Shown here: one piece after another, positions 1 to 5,784 of the stretch
Position numbering within the stretch: position 1 is the first letter of the stretch
Layout: every line of letters starts with the position of its first letter
NCBI GenBank assembly: GCA_012512865.1
Contig: JAAZDH010000263.1
Location: 1-9,920, forward strand
Reading direction: 5' to 3'
DNA: 9,920 bases
Source: Clostridiaceae bacterium
GTDB lineage: Bacteria > Bacillota > Clostridia > Acetivibrionales > DUMC01
Translations under genes and position numbers: made by a program
The notes under the pieces: generated by a model
What the model was told of the DNA's origin: nothing
Seen by the model: only the letters and a program-made list of their open reading frames with translations
The model's database searches: none

Positions 1-163
1 AACAAGAGCGTATTTGTTTGAATATTATACTATAGGCTGGATTTTATAACATTCAAATTACCCCCCGTTGTTAATTTGCCAATGATATTTAGCTGCAAAT
101 GAATAAGTTGATGGGAGAATGTACCGGAAGTGTTAAAAACAAAAATGAAAGGAGGATAATGGC

Positions 164-298
164 ATGACCGAGGAAAGAGGTGCATACGGTCCTTTTTATG
201 GATCTAACTGGCTTATATGGCTGTTAATAATCCTTTTGGTAATTTGCTTGTTCTGCCCGGGAATTTTCGGCGGCTTTGGATATGGCTACAAGGAATAG
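164..298 (+). CDS. Small single-helix membrane peptide (44 aa), function unknown
   Basis: Reading from the ATG at 164 gives a 44-residue peptide. A short polar N-terminus (MTEERGAYGPFYGSN) is followed by one strongly hydrophobic stretch at about residues 16-30 (WLIWLLIILLVICLF), then a Cys-Pro and a Gly/Phe/Tyr-rich tail ending in YKE. A strong Shine-Dalgarno (AAAGGAGG at about 148-155) sits 8 nt before this ATG. The ATG at 159 is followed by a stop two codons later, so 164 is the start. It is predicted to be a one-pass membrane peptide. It resembles in plan, but is not a close copy of, the two 39-residue peptides near 1935-2381. Small Gly/aromatic one-helix peptides are often sporulation-linked in Firmicutes; that link is inference. 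I do not recognise a named family. Confidence 0.68.
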   Translation: MTEERGAYGPFYGSNWLIWLLIILLVICLFCPGIFGGFGYGYKE

Positions 299-302
299 GC
301 AA

Positions 303-364
303 GCATAATGAAGGGATAAGTGGGCATAATGGAGAGATAAGCAAGTATAATGAAGCAAACATAG
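303..364 (+). repeat. Three degenerate 21-bp tandem repeats
   Basis: Units start at 303, 324 and 345, each with the core G(C/T)ATAATGRAG followed by an A-rich part. The first two units share most positions and the third is more diverged. They lie directly after the stop of the 44-residue peptide gene. I see no function; it looks like local duplication in a spacer. Confidence 0.5.
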
Positions 365-377
365 TGGATTTCGAATG

Positions 378-487
378 CCGGGGGCCTGCCCCAAAAGCTT
401 TGATCATGTTGAAAAATTTGACCTGTACAAAAAAGTACCGTGCTGTATTAGGTCATAAATCCAGGATACTTGGGGGCAGGCTCCTGG
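378..487 (+). ncRNA. Foldable inverted-repeat element, candidate structured RNA
   Basis: The arm 378-392 pairs with 473-487 as 15 consecutive pairs. Two of these are G-U if the plus strand is transcribed (380-485 and 383-482); on the minus strand they would be A-C mismatches, which favours a plus-strand RNA. Inside, 416-424 pairs with 450-460 (nine pairs with a two-base bulge at 455-456), and 425-428 can pair with 435-438 around an A6 loop. No U-tract follows the outer stem (TTATTATCTAAATAA), so it is not an ordinary terminator. It lies in the 363-bp spacer between the small peptide gene and glycerate kinase, so it could be a leader element, a small RNA, or a decayed mobile inverted repeat. 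The pairing is seen directly; a role is inference, and I recognise no known RNA class. Confidence 0.35.
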
Positions 488-661
488 TTATTATCTAAAT
501 AATAATAATAATGCAAAAATCATGGGTTTTTGATAAAATGGGAAACAGGAGCTCAAGGGCAAAAGATGAGGAGTTTCACCCAAAAACTAATCAGAAGAAA
601 CAAAAGGTTTGCCTGGAAGCAGTTTAAAAGCAGTTTGGTAAACGAGGGAAGTGATAAACGT

Positions 662-1864
662 ATGAAAAAAGGTGAAAGTGAAAGCAGGACAAAAACTTAC
701 ATAAAAATCTTACTAGCCCCTGATTCGTTCAAGGGGTCCATGACATCCATGGAGGTTATTGACTGCCTTGAAAGGGTGGCAAGAAGGCATTTTGACCCCG
801 TGGAAATAGTGAAAGTACCCGTGGCTGACGGTGGAGAAGGTACGGTTGACGCATTGGTTGCAATAAAAGGCGGGGAATACAGGTACATAGAAGTAACAGG
901 ACCCCTCGGGGACAAGGTTAAAGTAAAATACGGCATTATTGAAAGCGGTATTGTTCAAGATAATGAAAAGAAGACAGCGGTAATTGAAATGGCCCAAGCT
1001 TCCGGGCTGCCATTGCTGGCCCCCCCTGAAAGGAATCCTTTACTTACGACGACCTACGGGACTGGGGAAATAATTAAGGATGCCCTTGACCTGGGGATAC
1101 GCGATTTTATTATCGGCATAGGAGGCAGCGCCACCAATGATGGAGGTATAGGTGCCGCCCAAGCCCTGGGTGTCCGGTTTACGGACAGCGAAGGAAATGA
1201 TGTTGGTTACGGAGGGAGGGAGCTTTCAAGGATTAGACGGATTGATATTGAAAACAGGGATAAAAGGCTAGGTGAAAGTAATATCATTGTTATTTGCGAC
1301 GTTAATAATCCGCTGACAGGGGATAAAGGTGCCACCATGGTTTTTGGCCCTCAAAAGGGGGCGACACCGGAAATGCTTGCCATACTGGAAGAGGGAATGA
1401 AAAACTATGCTAGAGTTATTCGCAACCAGCTTGGCATCGATGTGGACAAGATCCCGGGCTCGGGTGCGGCAGGGGGCCTTGGAGCTGCGCTCGTGTGTTT
1501 TCTTGGAGCACAATTGAAACCAGGTATTGATACCATACTCGATTTTGCGGATTTTGAACGCCTGCTCGAGGACGTAGACCTTGTAATTACAGGTGAAGGC
1601 AGGATTGACAGGCAATCCGTGTTTGGCAAGGTACCGGTGGGTATAGCAAAACGATGCAAGAATCAAGGTGTCAAGGTTGTGGCCATTGCAGGCTCAATGG
1701 GAGAAGGTGCACAAGAAGTCTACAAGTATGGCATTGAAAGCATTATGCCGATAGTTAACAAGGACATGTGCCTGGATGAGGCGATATCAAGGGCAGGGGA
1801 ATTGCTGGAGGATGCCGCCGACAGGATGTTTCGCCTGGTTAAACTGGGCATGGACATGAAATAG
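662..1864 (+). CDS. glxK: Glycerate 2-kinase (GlxK/GarK family)
   Basis: The 400-residue product is a member of the glycerate kinase family (PF02595 type), which phosphorylates D-glycerate with ATP, normally to 2-phosphoglycerate, feeding glycolysis in the cytoplasm. Family motifs run in order: LLAPDSFKGSM near the N-terminus, VADGGEGTVDALV, GGSATNDGGIGAAQALGVRF, NPLTGDKGATMVFGPQKGAT, PGSGAAGGLGAALVCFLGA, and DLVITGEGRIDRQSVFGKVP near the C-terminus. The length is slightly above the usual 375-390. The frame is open back to an ATG at 530, but the added 44 residues are Lys/Arg-rich, unlike the family, and have no good ribosome site. The ATG at 662 follows GAGGGAAGTG at a rather long distance, so the start is likely but not certain. 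It still leaves about 15 extra residues before the family's usual first residues. The gene appears monocistronic: a terminator follows at once and the next genes are on the other strand. The symbol is by family; the exact substrate position (2- versus 3-) is not provable from sequence. Confidence 0.92.
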   Translation: MKKGESESRTKTYIKILLAPDSFKGSMTSMEVIDCLERVARRHFDPVEIVKVPVADGGEGTVDALVAIKGGEYRYIEVTGPLGDKVKVKYGIIESGIVQDNEKKTAVIEMAQASGLPLLAPPERNPLLTTTYGTGEIIKDALDLGIRDFIIGIGGSATNDGGIGAAQALGVRFTDSEGNDVGYGGRELSRIRRIDIENRDKRLGESNIIVICDVNNPLTGDKGATMVFGPQKGATPEMLAILEEGMKNYARVIRNQLGIDVDKIPGSGAAGGLGAALVCFLGAQLKPGIDTILDFADFERLLEDVDLVITGEGRIDRQSVFGKVPVGIAKRCKNQGVKVVAIAGSMGEGAQEVYKYGIESIMPIVNKDMCLDEAISRAGELLEDAADRMFRLVKLGMDMK

Positions 1865-1896
1865 GGAGACCCAAGGTCTCCCTGTTGTTATTGTTT
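1863..1896 (+). terminator. Rho-independent terminator of glycerate kinase
   Basis: A perfect 9-bp stem, AGGGAGACC (1863-1871) with GGTCTCCCT (1875-1883), has a CAA loop and is followed by the T-rich tract GTTGTTATTGTTT. It starts inside the stop codon of glycerate kinase. Read on the minus strand there is no T-tract after the stem, so it should act only on plus-strand transcription. Confidence 0.85.
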
Positions 1897-1901
1897 ATGA
1901 A

Positions 1902-1945
1902 CTTTGCCCCGGCTATTCCCGGACCTTGCCCCGGTTATTCCCTGG
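1902..1945. repeat. 22-bp tandem duplication spanning the stop of a small peptide gene
   Basis: Two adjacent 22-bp units (1902-1923 and 1924-1945) share TTGCCCCGG(C/T)TATTCCC and differ at only a few bases. The second unit holds the stop codon (1935-1937, minus strand) and last codons of the 39-residue peptide gene. The duplication therefore lies at the 3' end of that gene and does not change the protein. Confidence 0.6.
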
Positions 1946-2054
1946 CTGGCCCGCAAAAACCTCCGCAGCACCAGAAGAGCAGCAGGAACAGGATGATAAA
2001 CCAGAGGACGGTATCATTGTCAAATACTCTGCCTAATATGCTTCTATCTGACAT
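1935..2054 (-). CDS. Small single-helix membrane peptide A (39 aa)
   Basis: The reverse strand from the ATG at 2054 encodes 39 residues. A polar N-terminus (MSDRSILGRVFDNDT) is followed by one hydrophobic helix at about residues 16-28 (VLWFIILFLLLFW) and a Cys/Gly tail (CCGGFCGPARE). AAAGGAG lies upstream at a good distance (AAAGGAGAATGAGTTT before the ATG). Peptide B (start 2381) has the same length and lines up well: SI(L/F)GR, an acidic or polar pair, then (V/I)L(W/F)FI(I/L)(L/V)FL(L/I)L, an aromatic residue, Cys-Gly and a final C-P. The two are therefore paralogues in tandem, about 207 bp apart. The peptide is predicted to be inserted in a membrane with a short cysteine-bearing tail. Function unknown; a spore-envelope role is only a guess. 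It is too short for many gene callers. Confidence 0.75.
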   Translation of the reverse strand: MSDRSILGRVFDNDTVLWFIILFLLLFWCCGGFCGPARE

Positions 2055-2162
2055 AAACTCATTCTCCTTTCACCATATTATTCTTGGCACCAATAAATTC
2101 TCTTTATTACGCTATTACGCTGCAAGTGACTTGTTACCTGTAATTTTTGCTATAACACTGCG

Positions 2163-2245
2163 GGTAATTTACTAACGGTAATTTGCCTTATTATGCTGCA
2201 AATGATTTGCTACTTGCTGCTTGTTGCGTAATTTGCTGCAAGTAA
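2163..2245. repeat. Spacer of reiterated TAATTTGC / GCTGCAA words
   Basis: The 207-bp spacer between the two 39-residue peptide genes repeats a few words in degenerate form. GGTAATTT occurs at 2163 and 2177, TAATTTGC at 2179 and 2229, and GCTGCAARTRA at 2194 and 2235, with a further GCTGCAAGTGA near 2120. The words TAATTTGCC and GCTGCAAATGA also occur at 72-80 and 92-102, upstream of the 44-residue peptide gene. No gene or clear promoter is visible. Confidence 0.4.
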
Positions 2246-2261
2246 GTCAAAATTTCTCATG

Positions 2262-2381
2262 TTAATCTTCACGGGGGCAATTGTTTGCACCACATCCATA
2301 GCAAAGGATAAGGAATACGAGAATAAAGAACAAGATCTCGCTATTACGTCCGAAAATACTTTTTTGACCGAAATTTGACAT
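2262..2381 (-). CDS. Small single-helix membrane peptide B (39 aa), paralogue of A
   Basis: The ATG at 2381 (reverse strand) opens a 39-residue peptide. A Gln/Lys/Arg N-terminus (MSNFGQKSIFGRNSE) is followed by a hydrophobic helix at about residues 16-27 (ILFFILVFLILC) and a tail, YGCGANNCPRED. An excellent ribosome site (GTGAAAGGAGG, then seven bases before the ATG) supports translation. The shared SI(L/F)GR motif, helix pattern and Cys-Gly/Cys-Pro tail make it a paralogue of the peptide at 1935-2054. It is the first gene of the pair in the direction of transcription. The AT-rich DNA upstream (2382-2450) contains GAATAGTATAAATTA just before the ribosome site, a possible -10 region for a short-leader transcript, without a clear -35. 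Function not known; a membrane or spore-envelope peptide is the best description. Confidence 0.78.
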   Translation of the reverse strand: MSNFGQKSIFGRNSEILFFILVFLILCYGCGANNCPRED

Positions 2382-2535
2382 TGCAAATACCTCCTTTCAC
2401 TAATTTATACTATTCAATGGTTTTAAATATGGTTACACAATAAGTTACAAAAATTATGTTCTTTTTTCGTTGAAACAGGCATATTCCAAAGCAGACGGCA
2501 GAATACTCGAGTACATGAAAAATAAATTCAATGCA

Positions 2536-2585
2536 AAAATACATAATGTGTATAAAATACTTAAAATACAATTACGTAAAATACA
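2536..2585. repeat. Four copies of AAAATAC(A/T) in the protease 3' flank
   Basis: AAAATACA or AAAATACT starts at 2536, 2554, 2563 and 2578, separated by short AT-rich spacers. This lies downstream of the protease stop codon. No terminator hairpin with a T-tract is visible for the protease gene. Confidence 0.4.
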
Positions 2586-2616
2586 TACCCGGATACAATG
2601 TTACGGTGTCAAGGCA

Positions 2617-3771
2617 TTACAATATACTGGCGAAATACTGGTAAGAAGCCCCGTCGACCTTGCTTTCAAGATTGACAGGTATAAGGCACACTTCTTTGTA
2701 TTGCTTGCCAAAACCGTGTATTATGATTTCAGCCCGGTCATATGCTCTTTTTATTGGTATTTCCACCATATTGCACAAACCATCGCTTTTCTGTTTTTGC
2801 TGGATTTTAAATCCCCATTTTACCTGTGGTGCGCATTTTACGGTGATTTTTAAAGAATAATCCTTATCCGGGTCACCTGGAATAAACAAGTGGTAACTTG
2901 ATGCAAGGTGGTCCAGTTCCCCGTTTTGTAAAACGGCAGGATAGGAATGAAAAACATTTTGGGTGTAAGGCCTGTTCCATAGGTGTCCATCCTCGTAGTA
3001 CTGGGGCGGATTGAAGTTGCTGGCGGCATATTCCTTGTAAACAGTTCCCAGGTTTTCTCCCGAGAGTTTTTCCTTGATAACAGCATCTATTGCCTTAATA
3101 CTTGTATCAAATGCAATGCCCTGCATTTCCCAAATGTCCTTGATTATCCGGTAACCGCCGTAATTTTCGGAAAGAAATTTTGCAAAAATAACCCCGCCAT
3201 AGCCGGTTTTGTCCAAGGATTTTTCAGGTGCCTGCAATACTCTATCCAGGTATTTTACGTAGTCATTTACATCGCTGTATATCTCGTCCTCGTTCCATGT
3301 TGCAGTTGCTTCCTTCCACCATGAATCCGCATCCACGTTATAAGCATACTGGACTGCATGAAAGAATTCGTGGGCTGCCGAAACCTCCATACACTTGTTT
3401 CTTTCATTTTTAAAACCCTTTGAAGAGGAATAATTGTTGTCTATGCAAATCTTGCAGGAGGCCCTCCTTTGTTTCGTTGCCGTCGGGGGATAGTATACCG
3501 TGGGAATTGTAAGGCCGTAGATTCCTTGCAGGTCGTACACGTATATATCCATGGCCTTCTTGCCCTTTTCAAGGATTGGTTTTCTAAATTCCCTGGTATC
3601 GCAGGTTACTTTTTTTACATGGTCAAAGGCCGCCCCGATTTGCCTGATATAATCCGGGATGTCCGAACCTCTTTCAGTAGGAACGGCATTGCTGCCTTTT
3701 TTCGTGTAATGAATTTTGAAGAAGCCTGAAGGGCTGATATAAGTTTCATCAAGGGGTGGAATGATTGACAA
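2617..3771 (-). CDS. MXAN_6640-type putative metalloprotease, catalytic half (frame-shifted from 5' half)
   Basis: This 384-residue frame holds the protease core. FKIHYTKKGSNAVP and IPDYIRQIGAAFDHV match the start of the MXAN_6640 putative metalloprotease family. They are followed by MDIYVYDLQGIYGLT, then a zinc-binding HEFFH (HExxH, residues 134-138) and WWKEATATWNEDEIYSDVNDYVKYL, where Glu154 is the likely third zinc ligand. YGGVIFAKFLSENYG and IIKDIWE follow, and the last 120 residues look like a beta-rich C-terminal domain. The first codon in frame is a TTG inside a T7 run, with no ribosome site. The frame therefore almost certainly belongs to the gene whose N-terminal half is read one base differently upstream (3615-4862). 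A -1 shift at the T7 gives QFF-LSIIPPLDETYISPSGFFKIHYT without a break, for a product of about 748 residues. It is either a broken gene, a sequence error, or recoded. The family assignment is from remembered motifs. Confidence 0.82.
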   Translation of the reverse strand: MSIIPPLDETYISPSGFFKIHYTKKGSNAVPTERGSDIPDYIRQIGAAFDHVKKVTCDTREFRKPILEKGKKAMDIYVYDLQGIYGLTIPTVYYPPTATKQRRASCKICIDNNYSSSKGFKNERNKCMEVSAAHEFFHAVQYAYNVDADSWWKEATATWNEDEIYSDVNDYVKYLDRVLQAPEKSLDKTGYGGVIFAKFLSENYGGYRIIKDIWEMQGIAFDTSIKAIDAVIKEKLSGENLGTVYKEYAASNFNPPQYYEDGHLWNRPYTQNVFHSYPAVLQNGELDHLASSYHLFIPGDPDKDYSLKITVKCAPQVKWGFKIQQKQKSDGLCNMVEIPIKRAYDRAEIIIHGFGKQYKEVCLIPVNLESKVDGASYQYFASIL

Positions 3772-4862
3772 AAAAATTGTTTTGCATCTTCAGCTAGTTT
3801 TTTGTCAGTGCTTGTTTTTCTTGCAATGTAATCCCTAATTTCTTTTATTGCCCTTTCACCGCATTTTACGGGCAGTTCCGACCAAAACCCGGAATTTGCA
3901 GGATACCTTCCATGTAAAGATTCAAGGTACAGCCGGATTTTTGTATTTTTATTGATAATACCGTTTTGGTATGCCTGGTATATGGCGCAAAGGCAGTCGC
4001 CGGGAAACTGGCCCAAGGTAATGGGGATATCCCTGTATACTTTGCCGCATGATGCCCTGATAGTGTACTTTCTATAAGAAGGTACCATTTCTTTTATCCT
4101 TGCAACATTGTTTCTTAGCTCCACGGCATTGTCTTCACAGGAATAATTTATTTTTGAAGCCAGGGCTATGCCGCATTCATCCCTTGGCACTGCACTTAAT
4201 ATTATTTCCTGGCCCGGATGATATTTTAAAGATGTATCATTATTGATTTCAATCAAGGCAACATTCCTTGCCCCAAATTCAATAATTTCTTTTTTGCCGG
4301 TTTTGCTGATGTTACCGGTGCTGATGGTGTTGCCTGAAACAGCACGATTTTCAATATTTACTATAACCAATATATCAGGTTCAGGGATCCCGGTACCCTC
4401 GGGTAGGGTGTTTATATCGAGATTTACCGAGTAAAACCCTGCTTTTACAGGAAACGAAAACTTGCCGTTCTTATCCGTGAATGTATGGCCGATAAGCTTT
4501 TCCTGCAGAATGGAAATGGCATTATTGCTAATGTTATTGCTTGATTTGCCATGCTTTTTCGAGAACGTTTCATCTTCATCCTTTACTTTTACTTGGAACA
4601 GGTTTATCCTTACATTTTCAAGCGGTATTTCATTTCCGTCCCTTATGCCGTTACAATTTGAATCTAAATAAACAAGGCCTGTTATGGCATTTGACGCAGG
4701 TTTGATTTCCAAGAAATCAGCCACCGGAGAATTATTCAATGCAGGATTGCCTGCTGGGGTATTACCTGTTGCAGGATTTTCTCTTGCATTCCTGCCTGTA
4801 CCAGGATTACCTGTTGTAATATTACCTGTTACAGGACTGCCTGTTGACAGTTTGCCGGGCAT
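3615..4862 (-). CDS. MXAN_6640-type protease, N-terminal half (TGN repeat, SdrD B-like and Ig-like domains), frame-shifted before the catalytic domain
   Basis: The ATG at 4862 has AAAGGTG about ten bases upstream, and an in-frame stop precedes it, so there is no room for a longer start. Residues 7-41 are a pentapeptide-type TGNxx repeat. Residues 60-165 look like an SdrD B-like domain with a calcium-loop signature (DSNCNGIRDGNE, 67-78) and a later TFTDKNGKFSFPVKAG. An Ig-like beta region follows (YHPGQEIILSAVPRDE). Then comes the helical stretch typical just before the catalytic domain in this family (CLCAIYQAYQNGIINKNTKIRLYLESLHGRYP). Genuine coding ends at about Phe364, in the T7 run at 3770-3776; residues 365-415 are the out-of-frame reading of the next domain. 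No signal peptide or sortase signal is visible, which is odd for a protein with surface-type modules. Alone, this half has no active site. Confidence 0.75.
   Translation of the reverse strand: MPGKLSTGSPVTGNITTGNPGTGRNARENPATGNTPAGNPALNNSPVADFLEIKPASNAITGLVYLDSNCNGIRDGNEIPLENVRINLFQVKVKDEDETFSKKHGKSSNNISNNAISILQEKLIGHTFTDKNGKFSFPVKAGFYSVNLDINTLPEGTGIPEPDILVIVNIENRAVSGNTISTGNISKTGKKEIIEFGARNVALIEINNDTSLKYHPGQEIILSAVPRDECGIALASKINYSCEDNAVELRNNVARIKEMVPSYRKYTIRASCGKVYRDIPITLGQFPGDCLCAIYQAYQNGIINKNTKIRLYLESLHGRYPANSGFWSELPVKCGERAIKEIRDYIARKTSTDKKLAEDAKQFFCQSFHPLMKLISALQASSKFITRKKAAMPFLLKEVRTSRIISGKSGRPLTM
3768..3779 (-). other. Frameshift junction at a T7 run
   Basis: On the coding strand the junction reads CAA TTT TTT TGT in the upstream frame. 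Re-reading one T (or adding one T) gives CAA TTT TTT TTG TCA and continues directly into the catalytic frame. A homopolymer of seven is a usual place for polymerase slippage, mutation or a sequencing indel. It does not form a classical X-XXY-YYZ heptamer in the upstream frame, because tandem slippage would put the first codon on ATT. Confidence 0.75.
4705..4845 (-). repeat. 15-bp coding repeats (TGNxx pentapeptides)
   Basis: About seven degenerate copies of a 15-bp unit (GGNAATCCTGNNACA on the coding strand) encode TGSPV, TGNIT, TGNPG, and then less regular PATGN, TPAGN and PA units at the protease N-terminus. The peptide is low-complexity Thr/Gly/Asn/Pro, probably a flexible segment. Confidence 0.6.
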
Positions 4863-5063
4863 GAAATATCCACACCTTTCATATTATACAAAACTTGGGT
4901 TCTCTTTTTTTAAGTCAGAAGGTATATTCCAGGTATATTTACATAATATGAAAAGATTATACATTGTGTTACCTTGTTTATTACAGTCCAGGAATGCTCT
5001 TTAGACAAGGTTAAATGCAACTTAAGATGGACAGGTAATTAAATGTTATTGATTGCAACTATT

Positions 5064-5759
5064 CTATTTTTTATTTTGTGAGGAGTTGACAATTATCCGG
5101 GTAAGGGAAGGCTGAATTGAACGTATTAATATAATCGAAAAAATAATTTTAATTATTGCGCCAGGTATAAATGGGAGCAGGCCAAGGGTCAGGCTTTCTT
5201 TCCACGTCGTTTTTAGCACAAACTTGAGCCATGGGATGCCTGCGGCGTATAAAAGTATGTTTCCGGCAAGAAGGGCCGATAAGTCCATGAAAAATGAAAA
5301 CATCATTTTCGAAGGGTTTCTTCTTATTGAAATACCCCTCGAAACCATGCCCGTTGCAAAGGCACAAATCAAGTAGCCGAACAAAAATCCACCCGTTGGC
5401 CCGGCCAGGATTGCCAAACCCGCTTTTCCACCGGCGAAAACAGGGAATCCAAGGACACCTAGAAAAAGATATAATCCCACGCTGGCACATCCCCATGCTG
5501 CTCCCAGGACCAAGCCGGCAAGCATTACAAAGAAATCGGATAAGACAATTGGCACCGGGCTTAAGGGTATGGGAAAGCTGATATATCCGCCGATAATGAT
5601 TAATACGGTAAACAGGGAGGAAAAAGCCATCGTTCGCAGGCTGGATGATGGATTTTGCCCCGGATTCTTTTCAGAATTTCTTCCCGGGTTCTTTCCCGGT
5701 TTCCTTACCTGGTTTACTTGGTTTTTGTTGTACATTATCTTGCTGTTTCCACAAATCAT
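5064..5759 (-). CDS. bioY: Biotin transporter substrate-binding protein BioY (ECF S component)
   Basis: The 231-residue membrane protein is the biotin-specific S component of an ECF-type importer. The family signature GFPVFAGGKAGLAILAGPTGG is at about residues 104-124. Around it lie about six hydrophobic helices, starting near residue 45 (MAFSSLFTVLIIIGGYISF) and including the amphipathic PIPLSPVPIVLSDF and FIPGAIIKIIFSIILI near the end. The start at 5759 is supported by AAGGGAT eight bases upstream, 25 bp after the birA stop. The first 40 residues are an unusual polar tail rich in Asn, Pro, Lys and Gly (GKNPGRNSEKNPGQNP) that most BioY proteins lack. Met9 or Met44 are alternative starts but lack comparable ribosome sites. 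No EcfA or EcfT genes are nearby, so it probably shares a genome-encoded energising module. It is expected to be co-transcribed with birA and repressed when biotin is plentiful. Confidence 0.95.
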   Translation of the reverse strand: MICGNSKIMYNKNQVNQVRKPGKNPGRNSEKNPGQNPSSSLRTMAFSSLFTVLIIIGGYISFPIPLSPVPIVLSDFFVMLAGLVLGAAWGCASVGLYLFLGVLGFPVFAGGKAGLAILAGPTGGFLFGYLICAFATGMVSRGISIRRNPSKMMFSFFMDLSALLAGNILLYAAGIPWLKFVLKTTWKESLTLGLLPFIPGAIIKIIFSIILIRSIQPSLTRIIVNSSQNKK

Positions 5760-5784
5760 AATGCCTATCCCTTTTTACATAATC

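Noticed and set aside
217..498. 93-residue plus-strand open frame over the spacer
   Set aside because: It starts inside the 44-residue peptide gene without its own ribosome site and runs through the tandem repeat and the foldable element; its composition looks non-coding.
300..500. CRISPR array or tRNA in the repeat-bearing spacer
   Set aside because: Repeats are 21 bp apart and degenerate, with no unique spacers; no cloverleaf or anticodon arm could be drawn.
530..661. 44-residue upstream extension of glycerate kinase
   Set aside because: Lys/Arg-rich sequence unlike the family, no good ribosome site before 530, and the family normally begins just before KILLAPDSFKGS.
2470..2853. 127-residue plus-strand open frame
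   Set aside because: It starts at a TTG without a ribosome site, and most of it is the antisense of the protease C-terminus.
4883..4888. TATAAT (reverse strand) just before the protease ribosome site
   Set aside because: There is no -35 at a proper distance, and transcription would start in or beside the Shine-Dalgarno; too weak to call a promoter.
4684..5004. 106-residue plus-strand open frame
   Set aside because: It is antisense to the TGNxx repeat region; the hydrophobic repeats mirror the coding repeat on the other strand.
4964..5013. Inverted repeat ACCTTGT / ACAAGGT after bioY as a terminator
   Set aside because: Seven pairs around a loop of more than 30 nt, without a T-tract on the minus strand.
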